This document shows, piece by piece, positions 22,936 through 35,300 of a stretch of 64,000 nt of DNA. The DNA is from Sarcocystis neurona. Its lineage: Eukaryota; Apicomplexa; Conoidasida; Eucoccidiorida; Sarcocystidae. The position numbers and the translations under genes are program-made. Below the pieces are notes generated by a model. It was given only the letters and a program-made list of their open reading frames with translations, was not told the DNA's origin and searched no databases. Positions within the stretch are counted from its first letter, which is position 1, and every line of letters starts with the position of its first letter. Location: NCBI GenBank assembly GCA_000727475.1, contig KL647288.1:9488055-9552054 (forward strand). Reading direction: 5' to 3'.

Positions 22936-24125
22936 ATGAGAGTTCGCAGGCGTGAATTTGTAGTTGTTCTGGTGCGCTTCTACACACAGTCATGTCGACG
23001 CAGCCAGCAATTCTGCTACAGAAGACGACCCAGTAGTTCTTTTCTTCCACGGTAATAGCCTCGGTAATTAAGCCCGTCAAAAGGATATGCTGTATCTTTT
23101 CGCACCAAGCGAGATGAGACTTTCTGGAGACTTAACCAGGTAGATACTGTCGACGGCGCCTGCACGTGCAGGTGCATGCATCCGCACTACACAGAACGGA
23201 AGACAAGCAATGGCACTGCTACGACAAACCTACGGCTTCTCAATGGTTTCACAGAGAGCTAGTGTTCCCCGAGAAGGAATGGCAGAAGGTCAAGGGTATG
23301 CATCGACATTTAACACCAAAAATATGTAGGAGTTGTATGTGTGCTAGTAGACATACTCTGGGTAGTAAGAGCTAGCCACCCAGTTGCAAATGGAATGCCC
23401 CCGGTTGCTACCGTATTGTAAGTGAGGAGCAATACGGTCTATCTTAACACGGGCTGGGCGCGGCAGCGGCGGCACGGCCAGCAGCACCGCGGTAAGAAGA
23501 GCGGCGCAGGCGACAGGCTGCACCGCCAGCAGCAGCAGGAACACCAGCAGAAACGCTACATGGACAAACAATACAAAGAGACATACAAAAGGAGGTACCA
23601 CGAGCACAGGCGGTCCCGTACACTGCAGAACTTTCCCATCGGCACGCAAGAACAACGCATGGACAACCAGCACTTCAGACAGTCGTCCTGTTGTTGCGCA
23701 TGTGTTTCTCAGTGCCGCGATGCAGAAGTTGAACATTTGTGTGCCCGCCTCCGCAATATTGTGACGGAGGAGGAGGTACAGTACGACATACAATGCGGTA
23801 GAGCAGCTGCTGCGGTTAAGCACAAATACGTGAAGCGACACGTTACTGTAAATACCAACGCGGAAAGGTGTGCACGTCAAAGCCTACGCCGTGGCGCCTG
23901 AGAAATCCGTGGACATGGATGGTTTCCATGTCCCCGGCCGCGGGGGCGTTCACAGAACAACCTGCAAGCCCCACTTCTGGAATAGTGATCTGGGTTATAG
24001 AAATATTTTGCCGCCGCCTTGTCAGTGACTATCTCACTTTTAAAGAGTCGAATGTTATCCCTGCATACCAGGCGTTAAAAGCGTTCGTCCTACATGTAAA
24101 CCAGTACGTAGCCAGAAGGCGATAG
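22936..24125 (+). CDS. basic protein with mitochondrial-presequence-like N-terminus (4 exons)
   Basis: Exons are 22936-23051, 23195-23295, 23510-23867 and 24026-24125. They join in phase to 675 nt and 224 residues with a TAG stop. Donors are GTAATA, GTATGC and GTGTGC; acceptors are ACACAG, GCGCAG and TTGTCAG. The N-terminus begins MRVRRREFVVVLVRFYTQS, rich in Arg and without acidic residues except one Glu, like a mitochondrial presequence. The second exon reads DKPTASQWFHRELVFPEKEW. The third is strongly basic and Gln/Arg/Tyr-rich, then has a Cys cluster (SCCCACVSQC) and an acidic helix. The last exon ends VNQYVARRR. The acceptor of exon 3 lacks a clear pyrimidine tract, and a TTTCTCAG just before CRDAEVEH might be an extra splice site. 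A mitochondrial ribosomal or respiratory-complex subunit would fit the size and charge, but this is only inference. Confidence 0.5.
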
Positions 24126-24144
24126 TACGAAAGTACAGGTATTT

Positions 24145-24504
24145 TCAACAGCAAGCAGGACAAGGGAACAACAGCTTCCTCATACGTGCTGCCGAGTAGG
24201 CAGTACCACGGTGTCTCCGAAAAATAGCTATGATGCGCCCCAGAGATCGACGGGCACTACCGATCGGGTGTTCACTTTGGCGTGAGCTGATTCTTGCATG
24301 ATGTGCAGAGAGGTTTTTAATTGCTCTTCTGTAGGCCAACGCACAATCGAATTGTTCGTCCACGAGCTTCGGGCACGGATGTCCGCGTATTTCTTGGTAT
24401 GTGTCTATGGTTTCTGCGCGACAGCTTATATGCCTGTACAGTAAGGAGGCGGACAGCTTATACAGTAGGGAAGCCCACAGCGTCGAACGTAGACAAAGCT
24501 CCAC
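24145..24504 (-). other. coding-like frame convergent to the 24 kb gene
   Basis: A minus-strand frame is open for 119 codons and ends in TGA only 20 bases past the stop of the plus-strand gene. It has no ATG start. A possible acceptor (GTCGCGCAG) in its first third would leave a C-terminal exon of about 90 residues, basic and with two Cys at the end. No upstream exon was found. It may be the last exon of a small gene or chance. Confidence 0.25.
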
Positions 24505-25395
24505 TTCAAAGAATTTAAACCACCTGGTATTCCTCTATGGAATACGTACGACGGGTTAGATTTTATCGTATGTCTGTCCTCGCTTTACACGCAGCAGAGT
24601 TCCTCGACATCAAATATCATCCTACCAGAGCACATCTGCAGATTTTCATGCACACCGATGGTTGTCGAGAACCTGTGTTCAGCACGCCGCAGACGACATA
24701 ATGTAACTTTTTTTGTACATTTTGTATAATACTGCTTCCCATACTCATGCAGTATCCAACAGCTTGTACTCCCAGCGGTGGCAGTGCATCGCCGGGCCTT
24801 CCTATTTCAGCAGCTTCTGTCGAGAGTTAATGTTCTTTCAATGCTAGTCAGATTCTGTCCAGGTCAACATACCTTGACATCTGTCGGACTCCCAGCCAAA
24901 ACCAGCGCTGGTCAAGCCGTCTGGGCTATGAGCATGTGACAGTGAGAATTCACGTCCGCGCACGCCGGCTCAAGGACGCTCGCAGCCGCAAGCAAAATCC
25001 TAGCCGGATAGCATTTCAATGCTACGCCGCTAATTTGGACAGAGGGGCCCGCTAGTTTGTATGCAGCGTATTAGCTGTGATGTGATTTCTAAGTGCCAGT
25101 CGACGACTAGGCGACGGTGGCGCGATCTGGGTTGCCGACCAGCTAGCGGGATTCTGTCGCGTCACAATATATACGTTTGATTCGAAACAGTGCACAGTTT
25201 TTTGCAGGTGTGCGCATACGTTGAAATATAAAACAAAGGGTTTAGTTCTAGTATGGGATAATGGCATACACTTACACTGTAGTGGTCAGTCGTGTAGCGT
25301 AGCCATGCTGGATTCAGCACGCGCGATGTTCCACGGCGTTTCGAAATTACTCTGTTCAAGCACGAAATATTGACATATATGCTGGCTCATCGCAA

Positions 25396-25899
25396 TCATT
25401 GATACCACGTCTCTCTTCCACAGTGTACGTCCGCTGCCACTCCAAAGAAATGGTACCCTGTATTGTTTCTGACGTCCCAGTCGGTCTCCGTGTTACTCTT
25501 CCTTTCCGTTTGTATTCCTCCTCTGCTTATTGTGCTCACTCTGTAGACGTCCGCTTCGGACATCTCTTGCAAGTCACGTTGACTATTCAGCTTTCTCCTA
25601 GCTAATAGAGATTCGAGTTTCCGACCTTTCTTCCCTCCCACATCATATTCCCACGTTACTCTCCGTCGTGTTCGCAGTCCTGGTCTTCCTCCGCGTTTTA
25701 CAGTTCGACTCGAGTCTTCTCTCTCCCTGGCACCTATTAAACCCTTAAAAGTGTTCCCGTCTCGCGCACTCGGGCATTTCCTTTTGCAAGTCAGAACCGC
25801 GTCGTAGAAGGTCGTTCGCTAATGGCTCTTCTTCCTCAAGCTCTCTGCTGTTGTGACTTTATCTCTCTTGGGTGCATCTGGTCTCTCCTCGCTCTTCAT
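25396..25899 (-). other. purine-rich coding-like tract with one in-frame TAG
   Basis: On the minus strand an ATG at 25899 opens a frame that runs to a TGA at 25396, interrupted once by TAG at 25819-25821. After the TAG there are about 140 codons without a stop, rich in Arg, Lys, Glu and Thr. The strand is poor in T, which by itself lowers the stop frequency, so the open length is weaker evidence than usual. Options are a decayed gene, an exon pair with an unseen intron, or a purine-rich non-coding RNA. Confidence 0.3.
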
Positions 25900-26146
25900 G
25901 ACTGCTAGGGAACAGCCTTTGCTTCTGGTGTTTTTCCTGGTGTCCTACAGCTTCATCTACGCCTCACCCTTTTCCGTACAGTAAACGCAGGCGGGCACAC
26001 GCACTATCCCCTACACTTTTTTACTGCTCACCAGATTTACTGTGCTTCTACAAGCTCTTTTCTTGCTACTACGCTGCGTGGCGCAGACCGCTTCTTTCTA
26101 CAAACCGTCATCTGCCTACGATTCAATCGCTGTGCGTGTAGATACC

Positions 26147-27156
26147 ATGGATGTTTCAGAGCACGCCGCCGACAACTTCTTGGAGACTGTGACCGAAGTG
26201 TACAAGGCCAGCGTGGAGGCGCGACAGTCAATCCCGAAGCTCCCTTTGTAGCTGCACTATGGAACAGTTTTTATGCTGGCCAGGACCGACTTGCTGAGGC
26301 GAGAGGCTTCACCGGTTAGCGACGAGAACGGAACATGCGGAGGTGGACCACACGCAAATGAATGTGCCACTCAGGTGACGACGGGATACATATCAGAGGA
26401 AAGCAAACTGGTACCTTGCCAGGTCGCCTCCAACGGGGCCAGATATCATGCAGCTCCTGCGACATTTGTTAACGAGTCATGTGAGACAAAGGAGGAGACA
26501 GCGTTAGATCGCAGAGCCCTACCTAAGACAGCGGAGAGGATGGAATGTGTCTGTTACGACATAGGGGAGAGAGAAGAAAAGAAGGCAGAGGAAGAAGACA
26601 GCGTCTCTACCTTTTCAGCAACGAATGAAGAACGAGGCGTCATCCCGCCGGTGGAGCCAGCGCCGTGTAAACCACTCGATCGAAGCTCTCCTTATTGAAA
26701 TGCGTGACTTCAGTCGTGATATGGGATATCAGAAAGCGACTCACGAAAGACCAGAAAAAATCATTTTGGATGGTTTCTCTACTTGCCGTCTAGAGGAAAA
26801 GATAGGGATTGAGGGAGCGACGACTGCTCAGGAACAGGACGATAGGTGTCCATGTATCCTCGCCTTGCTGGAAAACGGAAGCGAAACAGCCCGACACTCA
26901 AGTAGCAAGGAATTACGTGTGCCTATCAGGCGAGTTACACGAGGGTAATCTCCGGAAAAGGGTCTTACGAACTAAAAGCAATCAGTTGTATCATCCCCGT
27001 GCGGGGTCAGCGACGAATCAGATTAAACACCCGAGGTATGAGACCACGACGGACAATACAAAGAAGTTACGGACGGCAACATCTATGTGGTCTGCCGTGT
27101 GGAACGTGTTTGCTCGCGTCGGGCGAAAGCTGCTTCAGATAACTTTCTGCGGGTGA
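26147..27156 (+). other. purine-rich coding-like tract with frame breaks
   Basis: The plus frame from an ATG at 26147 reads MDVSEHAADNFLETVTEVYK and stops at TAG 26249-26251. The same frame then continues open to 26698. From 26625 a second frame is open to 26948, and from about 26809 a third is open to 27156. Successive overlapping frames with similar Glu/Lys/Arg-rich composition suggest either a multi-exon gene with introns I cannot place or a gene broken by indels. The opposite orientation of the 25396-25899 tract makes the two divergent from about 26.0 kb. I do not recognise the product. Confidence 0.3.
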
Positions 27157-27736
27157 ATTTTGCCCGGTGCTGGTTGCTGTCTGGGTTGTAGCGTCTTCAA
27201 AGGAAGCTGTCACTTGGCCTTATTTTTCATTGTCTTTCGGGTAGGAATGTCAGACGGTGGGACAGGTGCTCACGTCAGAATTTTTGTACGAACTATCCAC
27301 CATGCTGGTTCACGTCACGCCGTCCATTAGATGTATCGCAGCTACCGGTGTCGTATCGTTTACACCCGTGTTAATAAACGATTTATACACCCACGAAGGA
27401 TGCCAGAAATAGTTCGCAGTGCCCCTAACGTCTACCGCACATATGGTGAAGGCCACGGCGACAAACCTCACGTAGTCGAAAATCCGTAGTCTCCCAGGTT
27501 ACGAGAACTCGCGACTACCTCGTCGTACTTCTTGCACAAACCCAAACTGTTCTGACAGTTTTGAACAGAATGGCAAAAAGTCAAGGCTCAGAAGCACCAC
27601 TACTACCGAAACGCGCTGACCAGACGTTGTGGCTACCGCAATCTCATTTCCGCGTGCCAGACTCATTACGCAGACTTTGCATATTGTCGAACTGGATTTG
27701 AATAAGCTCTTTCTGCTTGTATACATATACAGGTGT

Positions 27737-27757
27737 GTATATATATATATATATATA
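27737..27757. repeat. (TA)n microsatellite
   Basis: Uninterrupted TA run, intergenic. Confidence 0.9.
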
Positions 27758-29085
27758 CGCGTATGTACTGGCAGGAGCTGTCAAGGCAAAGCACTTCCTC
27801 CTGAACAGAGGTACTGGGGACGTCAGCTTTGGTGCAGTGTGCGGTGGCGTCCAGAATGATTTACGGCCTTCGATTCCTTTTTACTGACCCTTGTTGAACA
27901 CTGACACCTGACGACCTGTGCCGCAAGCCCGTATAGACGACACGACCGCCAGTGGGTGTGCTGGCGTATGAGCCGTCGTAGTCGTCGAACCCTTCGATTC
28001 ATGCAGACATGCACGCGTACACGGGTACGCCCAGGGTTGCATCCCTTGGTCCATGTAGTCGATAAGGGTTAATCAGGCGCTACGTACTTATTATGTTCAC
28101 AGAGGTGTCATTACGTCACCTTTAAACTCTGGCTAGGGAATGCTGTGAGTGTTTGTACACAGTCGAACTAACTTGGGTCACCATGCTAGCGGACGGAAAA
28201 TTACAGAATGATCTAATACTCAAGTGGATCAGTCGCGCCTGCGGTTTACCCTAGTGACGCTTTGTTTGATGTGTCTGTTACGCATCAGGATCCACCGTGT
28301 GCAGTTCATATTTACAGATCATGCCCTGTGTTGTATCCTTTCACGCGAATTTGCCACTGTGTATTAATATGCTGCGTAAGTAAGGAAGGAGGTGTACACG
28401 AGTGACGCGTGCTTGCATCCAGCTCTGCACAGTAAGATTTGGTTGTTAAGCAGCACAGAGATCCACACCTTTTACATTTTTCCGTCCCAGGGAAACTAGT
28501 CCCCCCCTTGCAAAGGCACCACTCTCTCTTCAACGCAAATATTGTATGATCTAAGTAGGATTGCTTTTTCGTGGGTGGAGTTTATTCTGTGCGTAACAAC
28601 ACACATACATGACTTCAAATACCCTTTTCGAGCGCGTGGCTAATATCTTGACTCGCCCATTTCGAGAGTGGGATTCTGTCTCAAAATGAACAGACTGCGG
28701 CCAGGGTCATATGGTATGCTGCCGCTCTGAATGCACCCTGCAAGCGCTGGATACGCAGTTATTCCTCCTTCCATTAAGAGAAAAATGAAAACCGAAAACG
28801 TAACTCGTACAGGTATGCCTTACGTTGACCTTTTCGTACACGCGCGCCGTGCCAAAAGCGCAGCGTAAGACAGATTTGCTTGTCGTCTACCATGCTTATG
28901 AGCCGTCAGCGAAATTGGAATTCTGAAGTACCAGTGTGTAAGAGGATTTTCACTAGTAGTCGAGCAGGCTACTGTATCTTGTATACGAATGCGTCCGCAA
29001 GGTGAGGACCCATGTAGAAAATAAGTGCAAACCGTGTCATCCTACACTTCTTCGTGCGTACACACGTACGGGCACACAGATACAG

Positions 29086-29106
29086 ACACACACACACACA
29101 CACACA
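29086..29106. repeat. (CA)n microsatellite
   Basis: Uninterrupted AC repeat about 240 bases beyond the 3' end of the M3 peptidase gene. Confidence 0.9.
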
Positions 29107-29341
29107 GAGTCATACACATAGCCACAAGCACGTCTGCACATATATGCACAGTTACGTGTGGAGTTTCATAAACGGGGGTTCAGTTGAAAAAGCATAGGGT
29201 TCAAGTGTTTCCAGAGATAACCGTTCATCCGTACGTGTCTATCTTTAAACATATATACACACATACGTGACTACATGTCACGTACGGTTATTACGACCGA
29301 ACTGTAGACACCGAAACGCACGAATGACCGCAGAAAAACAA

Positions 29342-32300
29342 CTAAAAAATTAGGAGCGAAGCCGAGGCAGTAATCTCAACCGTGAGTTCGTGGAGAAACG
29401 GAGTCAGGGGAAGCAGCGCGGGGCTTTGCAATAGCTGCAGTCGTTCGCAGGCCGTCAAAGACGGCCCTGCCACGTCCAAGACAGGCCGCATCGAACAGTC
29501 CACCGAGCCCCGTCCCAGCACCGCACAGAGACGCTGCCCTGCCTCCCTGCTGAATGGGTCGGCAGCAAAGGCGTGTTGCCACACGAAGCTCGCCATTGCC
29601 CTGTACCGTGTGGAAAAGACACAGTGAAGCAGTGTGAAAATGGAACCTGAAAGGAAAATCCTTTTGGAAACTTGAACAAAGTACGAGTGTAGCATGCCAG
29701 TAAATAGCACGTAGGCGTACGCATGCCAGACACCTACACACACGTGCGGACACATATATACATATACATAAATACATGTATAGAGATACATACCTGATAT
29801 TTGCGTATGCCCGCCTAGAAAAGCGCTCGGACTGGAAGGTGGGCTTTCTTCTGCCTTTTGGACGGCAAAGCAGATGTGGGCGAGATGTTCGTGAGGTACA
29901 CGGGCGTGCGATGTAAGGAGGTCCCTAGAAGAACAATGCCAGATGTCTCCCCATTCATCAGTGCGTGAACGTCGTGCAAGGTGAGAATAACATAGCCCGT
30001 GGGACAACGCTACGCAGGTAAGTAATGTCCTTGCGGAGTCCTGCGGTCTGCGGTGGCAACGCGTACGGTGATGGTGACGTCATAGCTATCAGTGATTATG
30101 GAAATTCTTATGAGGGAAGACGGCTGAAAATGGTGCAGCGGTGTGTACCGAGAGCAGCAAGGACGTCCAGCAAGACTACAACTGGCGAGACAGAGGAAGG
30201 AACGTAACTGCGGCAGAACATGGGTCAACAACGAGAAAACAAGCGTGGAGCACATATCAGCGAGTTTCCTCCAGTACAGAAGCGAAGAGATGCAATACGT
30301 TTTTCCCATAAAGTCCCCCTTTGCACGATTCGATCCACCACTCAGCAGAAAGCAAAGTCCGTTATGCAGCCGTGTTCATGGCGTGGTACGCATGAAACGA
30401 CTCGCAGCGCATAGGGCTGCCCAGTTTACCTGCACAGTAGATACGAGAAGTACGTTCCTCCATAATGAACGAGATGCTCAAAACGGCTGACACGGGGCAT
30501 TCCCAATGTCTTGCCGACAGATTCTGATGTCAGTGCTTCCATCGGCGTGGTCAGCCACTCGTGCTTCTTGTAATGCATATCTAGCCACGCATGCAAGCGC
30601 TGCATGTTTTGACTGCAGTTGTTCTCGAAGCTGTTTTCGCGGGCGCAGGCAGTCGGCGGAGAGGCGGCCGTCACTGCTGACCCTACACTTGCCGATGCGG
30701 GGCTTAAACCTGTTGTCACTACGTCACTTTCAACCTTTGACGTTCTGGAGGAAGCTGCTTCCGCAAGTGAGAGTTCGCGGGGCACGTAAGAGTAGAAGCC
30801 TTGATCTAGCAGCGCATGCAGGAGCATCTGAGCAGCCTGAAGGTGCGCAAAGCTGCAACGTGGTTGCTTGTGCGTTGGGCTTCCTCGTGCTGGTTGTGCT
30901 CCTCGAGCCTGGTCTCCGTCGGTGTCGGGGACAAAAAGAGGAGAAGTGAAATGCTCAAAAAGTATCGAAGGGAACTCGGAGAAGTCCACCGGACCACGTG
31001 TCCCAGATAGGTGCTGCAGCGCCGTCTCCGACACCAGCGAATGCACTGCGTGGCCGAATTCGTGCAGCAGAGTGCGCGCCTGCGCCAAGGGGAGTCGTGT
31101 CTCCCTCAGGAGACGTTCCACGTCCCTCTCTGTACGTAGAACACGCCCCACGCACAGCAGCACAGGCTCCATTTGCTTAGCTGCGGCCAGAGTCACGCTC
31201 AACGGTGGCGCATCTGCACTCACCCCTGCCCGCCATAAGGCAGGTATTTACATTGTGTTGCGAAGGGTAGAAGCTGCACAGCAGTGAAAGCAAGTGCCAC
31301 TCACATCTCGAAACAAGAGTGGTAGTTCATTATTTCAGTACACTGCTACGAGTACCTATTGAAATAGCTGCTGGCGGATAACAATGCTTCAAGAAACAGA
31401 TGTGCAAGCGTCTGGAGTAGCTGCACACTCGGAACCCAACAAACGTGTTGCACGCACACATAGACAAGCCTGCACCGCTGTGGGACGGATAAATTTTCTC
31501 CCGCTCCCTTCATGCCGCGTCTACAACGAAAACGTGACACGTCCGGGTTCCCTCGCCGCTGAATAGTGGAGGCTATCACGCGTCTGCAGAGTCTTTCATC
31601 TGATTAGGGGCCAACGTGTATCTCTTCATGCCCCTTCAAACAGGTGAAGAAAGATATCTTCTATCTTCTTCTCCAGTTCTGTTTCTCTCTATCGGCGCAC
31701 GCACATATGTGGTGAGAATGCATTCTATGATCGAGGAACAGGAACTGCCACGCCTGGGTGCGCACAGCAAGTGCACTGTATCAGCGATAGAGGGATATGT
31801 CGGGGGGTGCACTCTAGACTAACCAGCAGAGGCCACTCGCTCCGTACTACTGGTGAGGACACCAGCTGCATCAGGAGGGGGCGAAAAGCTGCAGATCAGC
31901 GCCGTACAGGGCACCTGACGAAGCAGCGGCCAGCCGCCACTGCTGCTCGTACGCGTTTCGTGGCTCCAGCCACCCGTTGTGGGCTTATCACTGCCAACAT
32001 GGCTGTTTTTGGTGATGGATTCACTTTCCCTGGGCAGGTGGCTGCCGCAACTGCTGCAGCTACTGAGACCGCTACCGCTTTTTTCGTTGTCTTTGCGGCC
32101 GGTGTAGCTGGGGCTGACACTGGGACTTGGCAGAAAGAGCGTGTCACTTAGGTTTTCAACAGAGGAGAGCCACAAAGGCCCCCCCAAGCTCCAGCCGCGC
32201 GCGTGTGCAAAAGAAAAACACTTTGACCCTCGCAGAGTGAACTGGGCCAACAACCGCGGCTTGTTGGGTCGAGACCATAAATCCACATACAACACGCCAC

Positions 32301-35300
32301 GGCAGGAGGTAGCAGCCGACTGCCTTGACACTGGAGGACTTGGTGCACCACTAGAGAAACGTGGCTCCCAAGCAGAACAGGAAGCCGCAGAGGTGGCAGA
32401 CGTCGACGGCATCTCTTCAGTGTGGTAGGCCGATGCAGAAGCGCAAGGAGAAGCATGTTTGCTGCTACCTTCGCTGGTACTGCCGTCGCCGATGCTATTA
32501 CTGCTGGTGCTGCCGCTGCAGTCGCTCTCGTTGTTGCTGTGGCGGCGGGAAGGTGAAAGGCGGAAGGCCCTTTGCGTAGCAGGTTCGTGAAGATCAAATC
32601 GTAGCACAGACCAGTGCCACGTCTCGCCTGAAAGCAAGCAAAAAGCTTCTTGCACGTATTAGTTGTCCTACTGCAGAAGTGGAACTGAAGGACAGACACC
32701 CCCAACTGAGATGCGGCACAGAGAGCTGTACATTCCCCACGTCCCTGGACTTACATTAAAGACAAAACTGTCTATGCAAGCATGCTGAATAGTGACGGAG
32801 CCGCTGCACATTCCGCCGAACAGACCGAAGCATCATCAACACTAATGAGAACTGAAATCCAAAACTGTTGTCACCGCTCAGTCCGATCTGCTAGCCCCAC
32901 TACTCTGGAGTCGCAGCCGCTTAGAACGTGTAGGCAGAAAGGCAAGTAACCATGGGCACATCCAACACGCAGACTATCCGTTTCACGGAAAAAAATACAC
33001 GCCGCCTGCAGGTAGGACGTCTTCCGTTGTCCCTACACGAGTGGCTGGACGACTGCTGGTCTACATGGTCGGGGCACTCGCCTCCAGGCGCATTTACATG
33101 CGCATGCCTAAGCGTTATTTGGCCCCCTCCTACAACACACTTTGCTACGGAGGGCCACTTCGGCGCAACAGCTTCACGATATGCACTAGGAATTTACGTT
33201 TCAAAACTCGGCGGCCAGTGACGTTTCGCCGAGACACTACCACGTCTCGCCCTTCTGGGCGATCTAGCCGTCGTGCCTGTTTGTGTGTGTGCGCGCCGGG
33301 GTGCGGCACGCTCAGCATGTTTCCTAGAACAGCACAAGTGCAGTACGAGGAAGAATGCGTGCGTATATACATATATATCCATATACACATATGTATACAT
33401 ATGTATAGTGTTATGAACGCGGAAGTTGAAATGCACGGGAGCATCTGCGCGCATACCGAAGCTGCTCTGTGTAGTGGTGGGGGACGGCCGCGTGATAGTG
33501 GGCAACAAGAGGCGCACGCACGTCCTCTGAGGCTCATTCCAGCGGTCTTTAAACATGTACCAGTTCCCCGCCTGCGCTTTGTGCGGACGTCGGCGATAAG
33601 CTGACGTTGTTGCTGTGCTGCGCTGCGTATTGCATAGGATCGCACCCGTGGCTTTGACTGCGTTGTGATGACTGCTGGCACTGCAGTTGCCGCTATTAGG
33701 CCTTTGCCATGTCTGGAACGCCGTACCTTTGGCTGTGGGTGTGCGCACGAGCTGCAGCCCCATGGTGCGGCTGACGAGTTCTTGCAGTTTCGAAAATATG
33801 AAGGCCAGCGAGAGCATACGATCTCTGCAAGTCATCAGAGGACACAGCCACCGTTTGGGAAGCACATACTGATTTAACCTTTGTGCCTTCGCGCGCGCAA
33901 GACCAGAGGCAGGGCTACAGATAACGCCGCAACAGCAGTACGACCGCGAGCGCCAGCAGCAGCAGCAGCGCGCGCGGCGGCGTATTCTGAGTCTTACAAA
34001 TTGAAGTGTGCGGGGCCCGTTCCTGAACAGCGGCACGTGAAGAAGTCTTACGTAACTTACAAGCGTGACTACTGCGGCGCCTAGAGGCCGCGTAGATCTC
34101 TCAAGTGCGTAATACTGCCGTGTACGTCAGAGATGAGAGTGTGCAGCAGCAGGTGCCGCGCAGCAATAGAGGCACATAAGCACTTGGCAGTATCCCTTCT
34201 CGTCTGACACAGGCGCCGGTTACATTTCCGAACGGCGACGGACGCAGAAGGATACACAGATACAGGCACAAAAAACCACGTATTGAGCACCACACAGATG
34301 CAGCGTCCTCGACGATCGAGACCGGACTGGCGCACTCGTACCCCGGATTGCATGGATTCAGGAGGGCGTATTGATGCATGAAGAAAGAGACATCCCACGG
34401 CTGCAGCAGTTGCCCTTGGTGCTCCTTGTCCGCAGAGAACGTCCGCGATGCGCTGGAAATGCTTCCGCCTAACCGTCTTACAAGTGTAGCAGCAGGACTT
34501 GGTCGACTGAGACTGCACTGCGGCTTTAAAAACTTCTGTTTCAGGTTAGCAAGAACTTCCAGCTCCCTTCTCACGCCTGGCTGCACCGCAGCGCCACAAA
34601 AGCGTCCCTGGTCGTTAAAACATGAGCGCCTACTACACACAAATGTGTATATATCTACATGTGCGTTGTACTTACAGGTGCGTGACGGTGCGTACTCGTG
34701 AGTAGTCACGTACGTGCGTATAAAACGGCGTTACATACTGCTCACGTGTAACTGATTCTACGCAAACTCGAATAAAACGGCGACCATGACGCAACCTTAC
34801 ACGTGCTCACGAATCCGCCCAGTTGTCTCTAAGAGAAGATCCACTCCATCATCAATGTGCACGCAAGTACATGGGGAAAACTGCTCAGGGGACGACCACG
34901 TGTGTACACGCGGCAAAAGAAGGTGATGGTCGATTTGAATTAAGTCGCTACGCACACGTACACGCCTACATGGCCGTTACGATCTTGGAGTTCCAGGCAC
35001 CCAACACACTTCTGGAATACCGTGTGGCACAGACGCAGACACGCCTCCGTTTCAGACACATGGCACACACCTGCGCGCGTGTACACGCGCGCACATGCAT
35101 ACCATTTCTCACTTCCACGCGCTCACACGCACACACACACACACAGACGCGCACAGAAGTGCATCTAAAAGAACCCATACAACTGCGTTATCACGTACGT
35201 GCTCAGCTAGCCCTTTGCGCCTGTGAGGAAACTTGCAGGTGCTGACGTGCCCTCCCTGTAAAGGCCAACTTTTCTGTACCTTTACAGATGGATGTCTACA

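Larger units (their letters stand above)
24126..29341. other. sparse region between the 24 kb gene and the M3 peptidase gene
   Basis: Besides the coding-like tracts listed separately at 24145-24504, 25396-25899 and 26147-27156, I see no assembled gene. A (TA)n run lies at 27737-27757 and a (CA)n run at 29086-29106. The stretch 27160-29085 is stop-rich on both strands. Confidence 0.5.

Noticed and set aside
23344..23880. Minus-strand frame of 178 codons with a very hydrophobic middle
   Set aside because: It is antisense to the basic exon 23510-23867, whose splice sites keep phase. Antisense of Gln/Arg codons gives Leu-rich strings. It has no good start.
27976..28005. Second T-loop-like string near a small palindrome (TCGAACCCTTCGA)
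   Set aside because: It is only a 13-base palindrome; no cloverleaf can be drawn around it.
28312..28533. Cys-rich minus frame resembling a RanBP2-type zinc finger (WCLCKG...CKRCG)
   Set aside because: The first Cys pair has the wrong spacing, there is no ATG, and no flanking exon was found.
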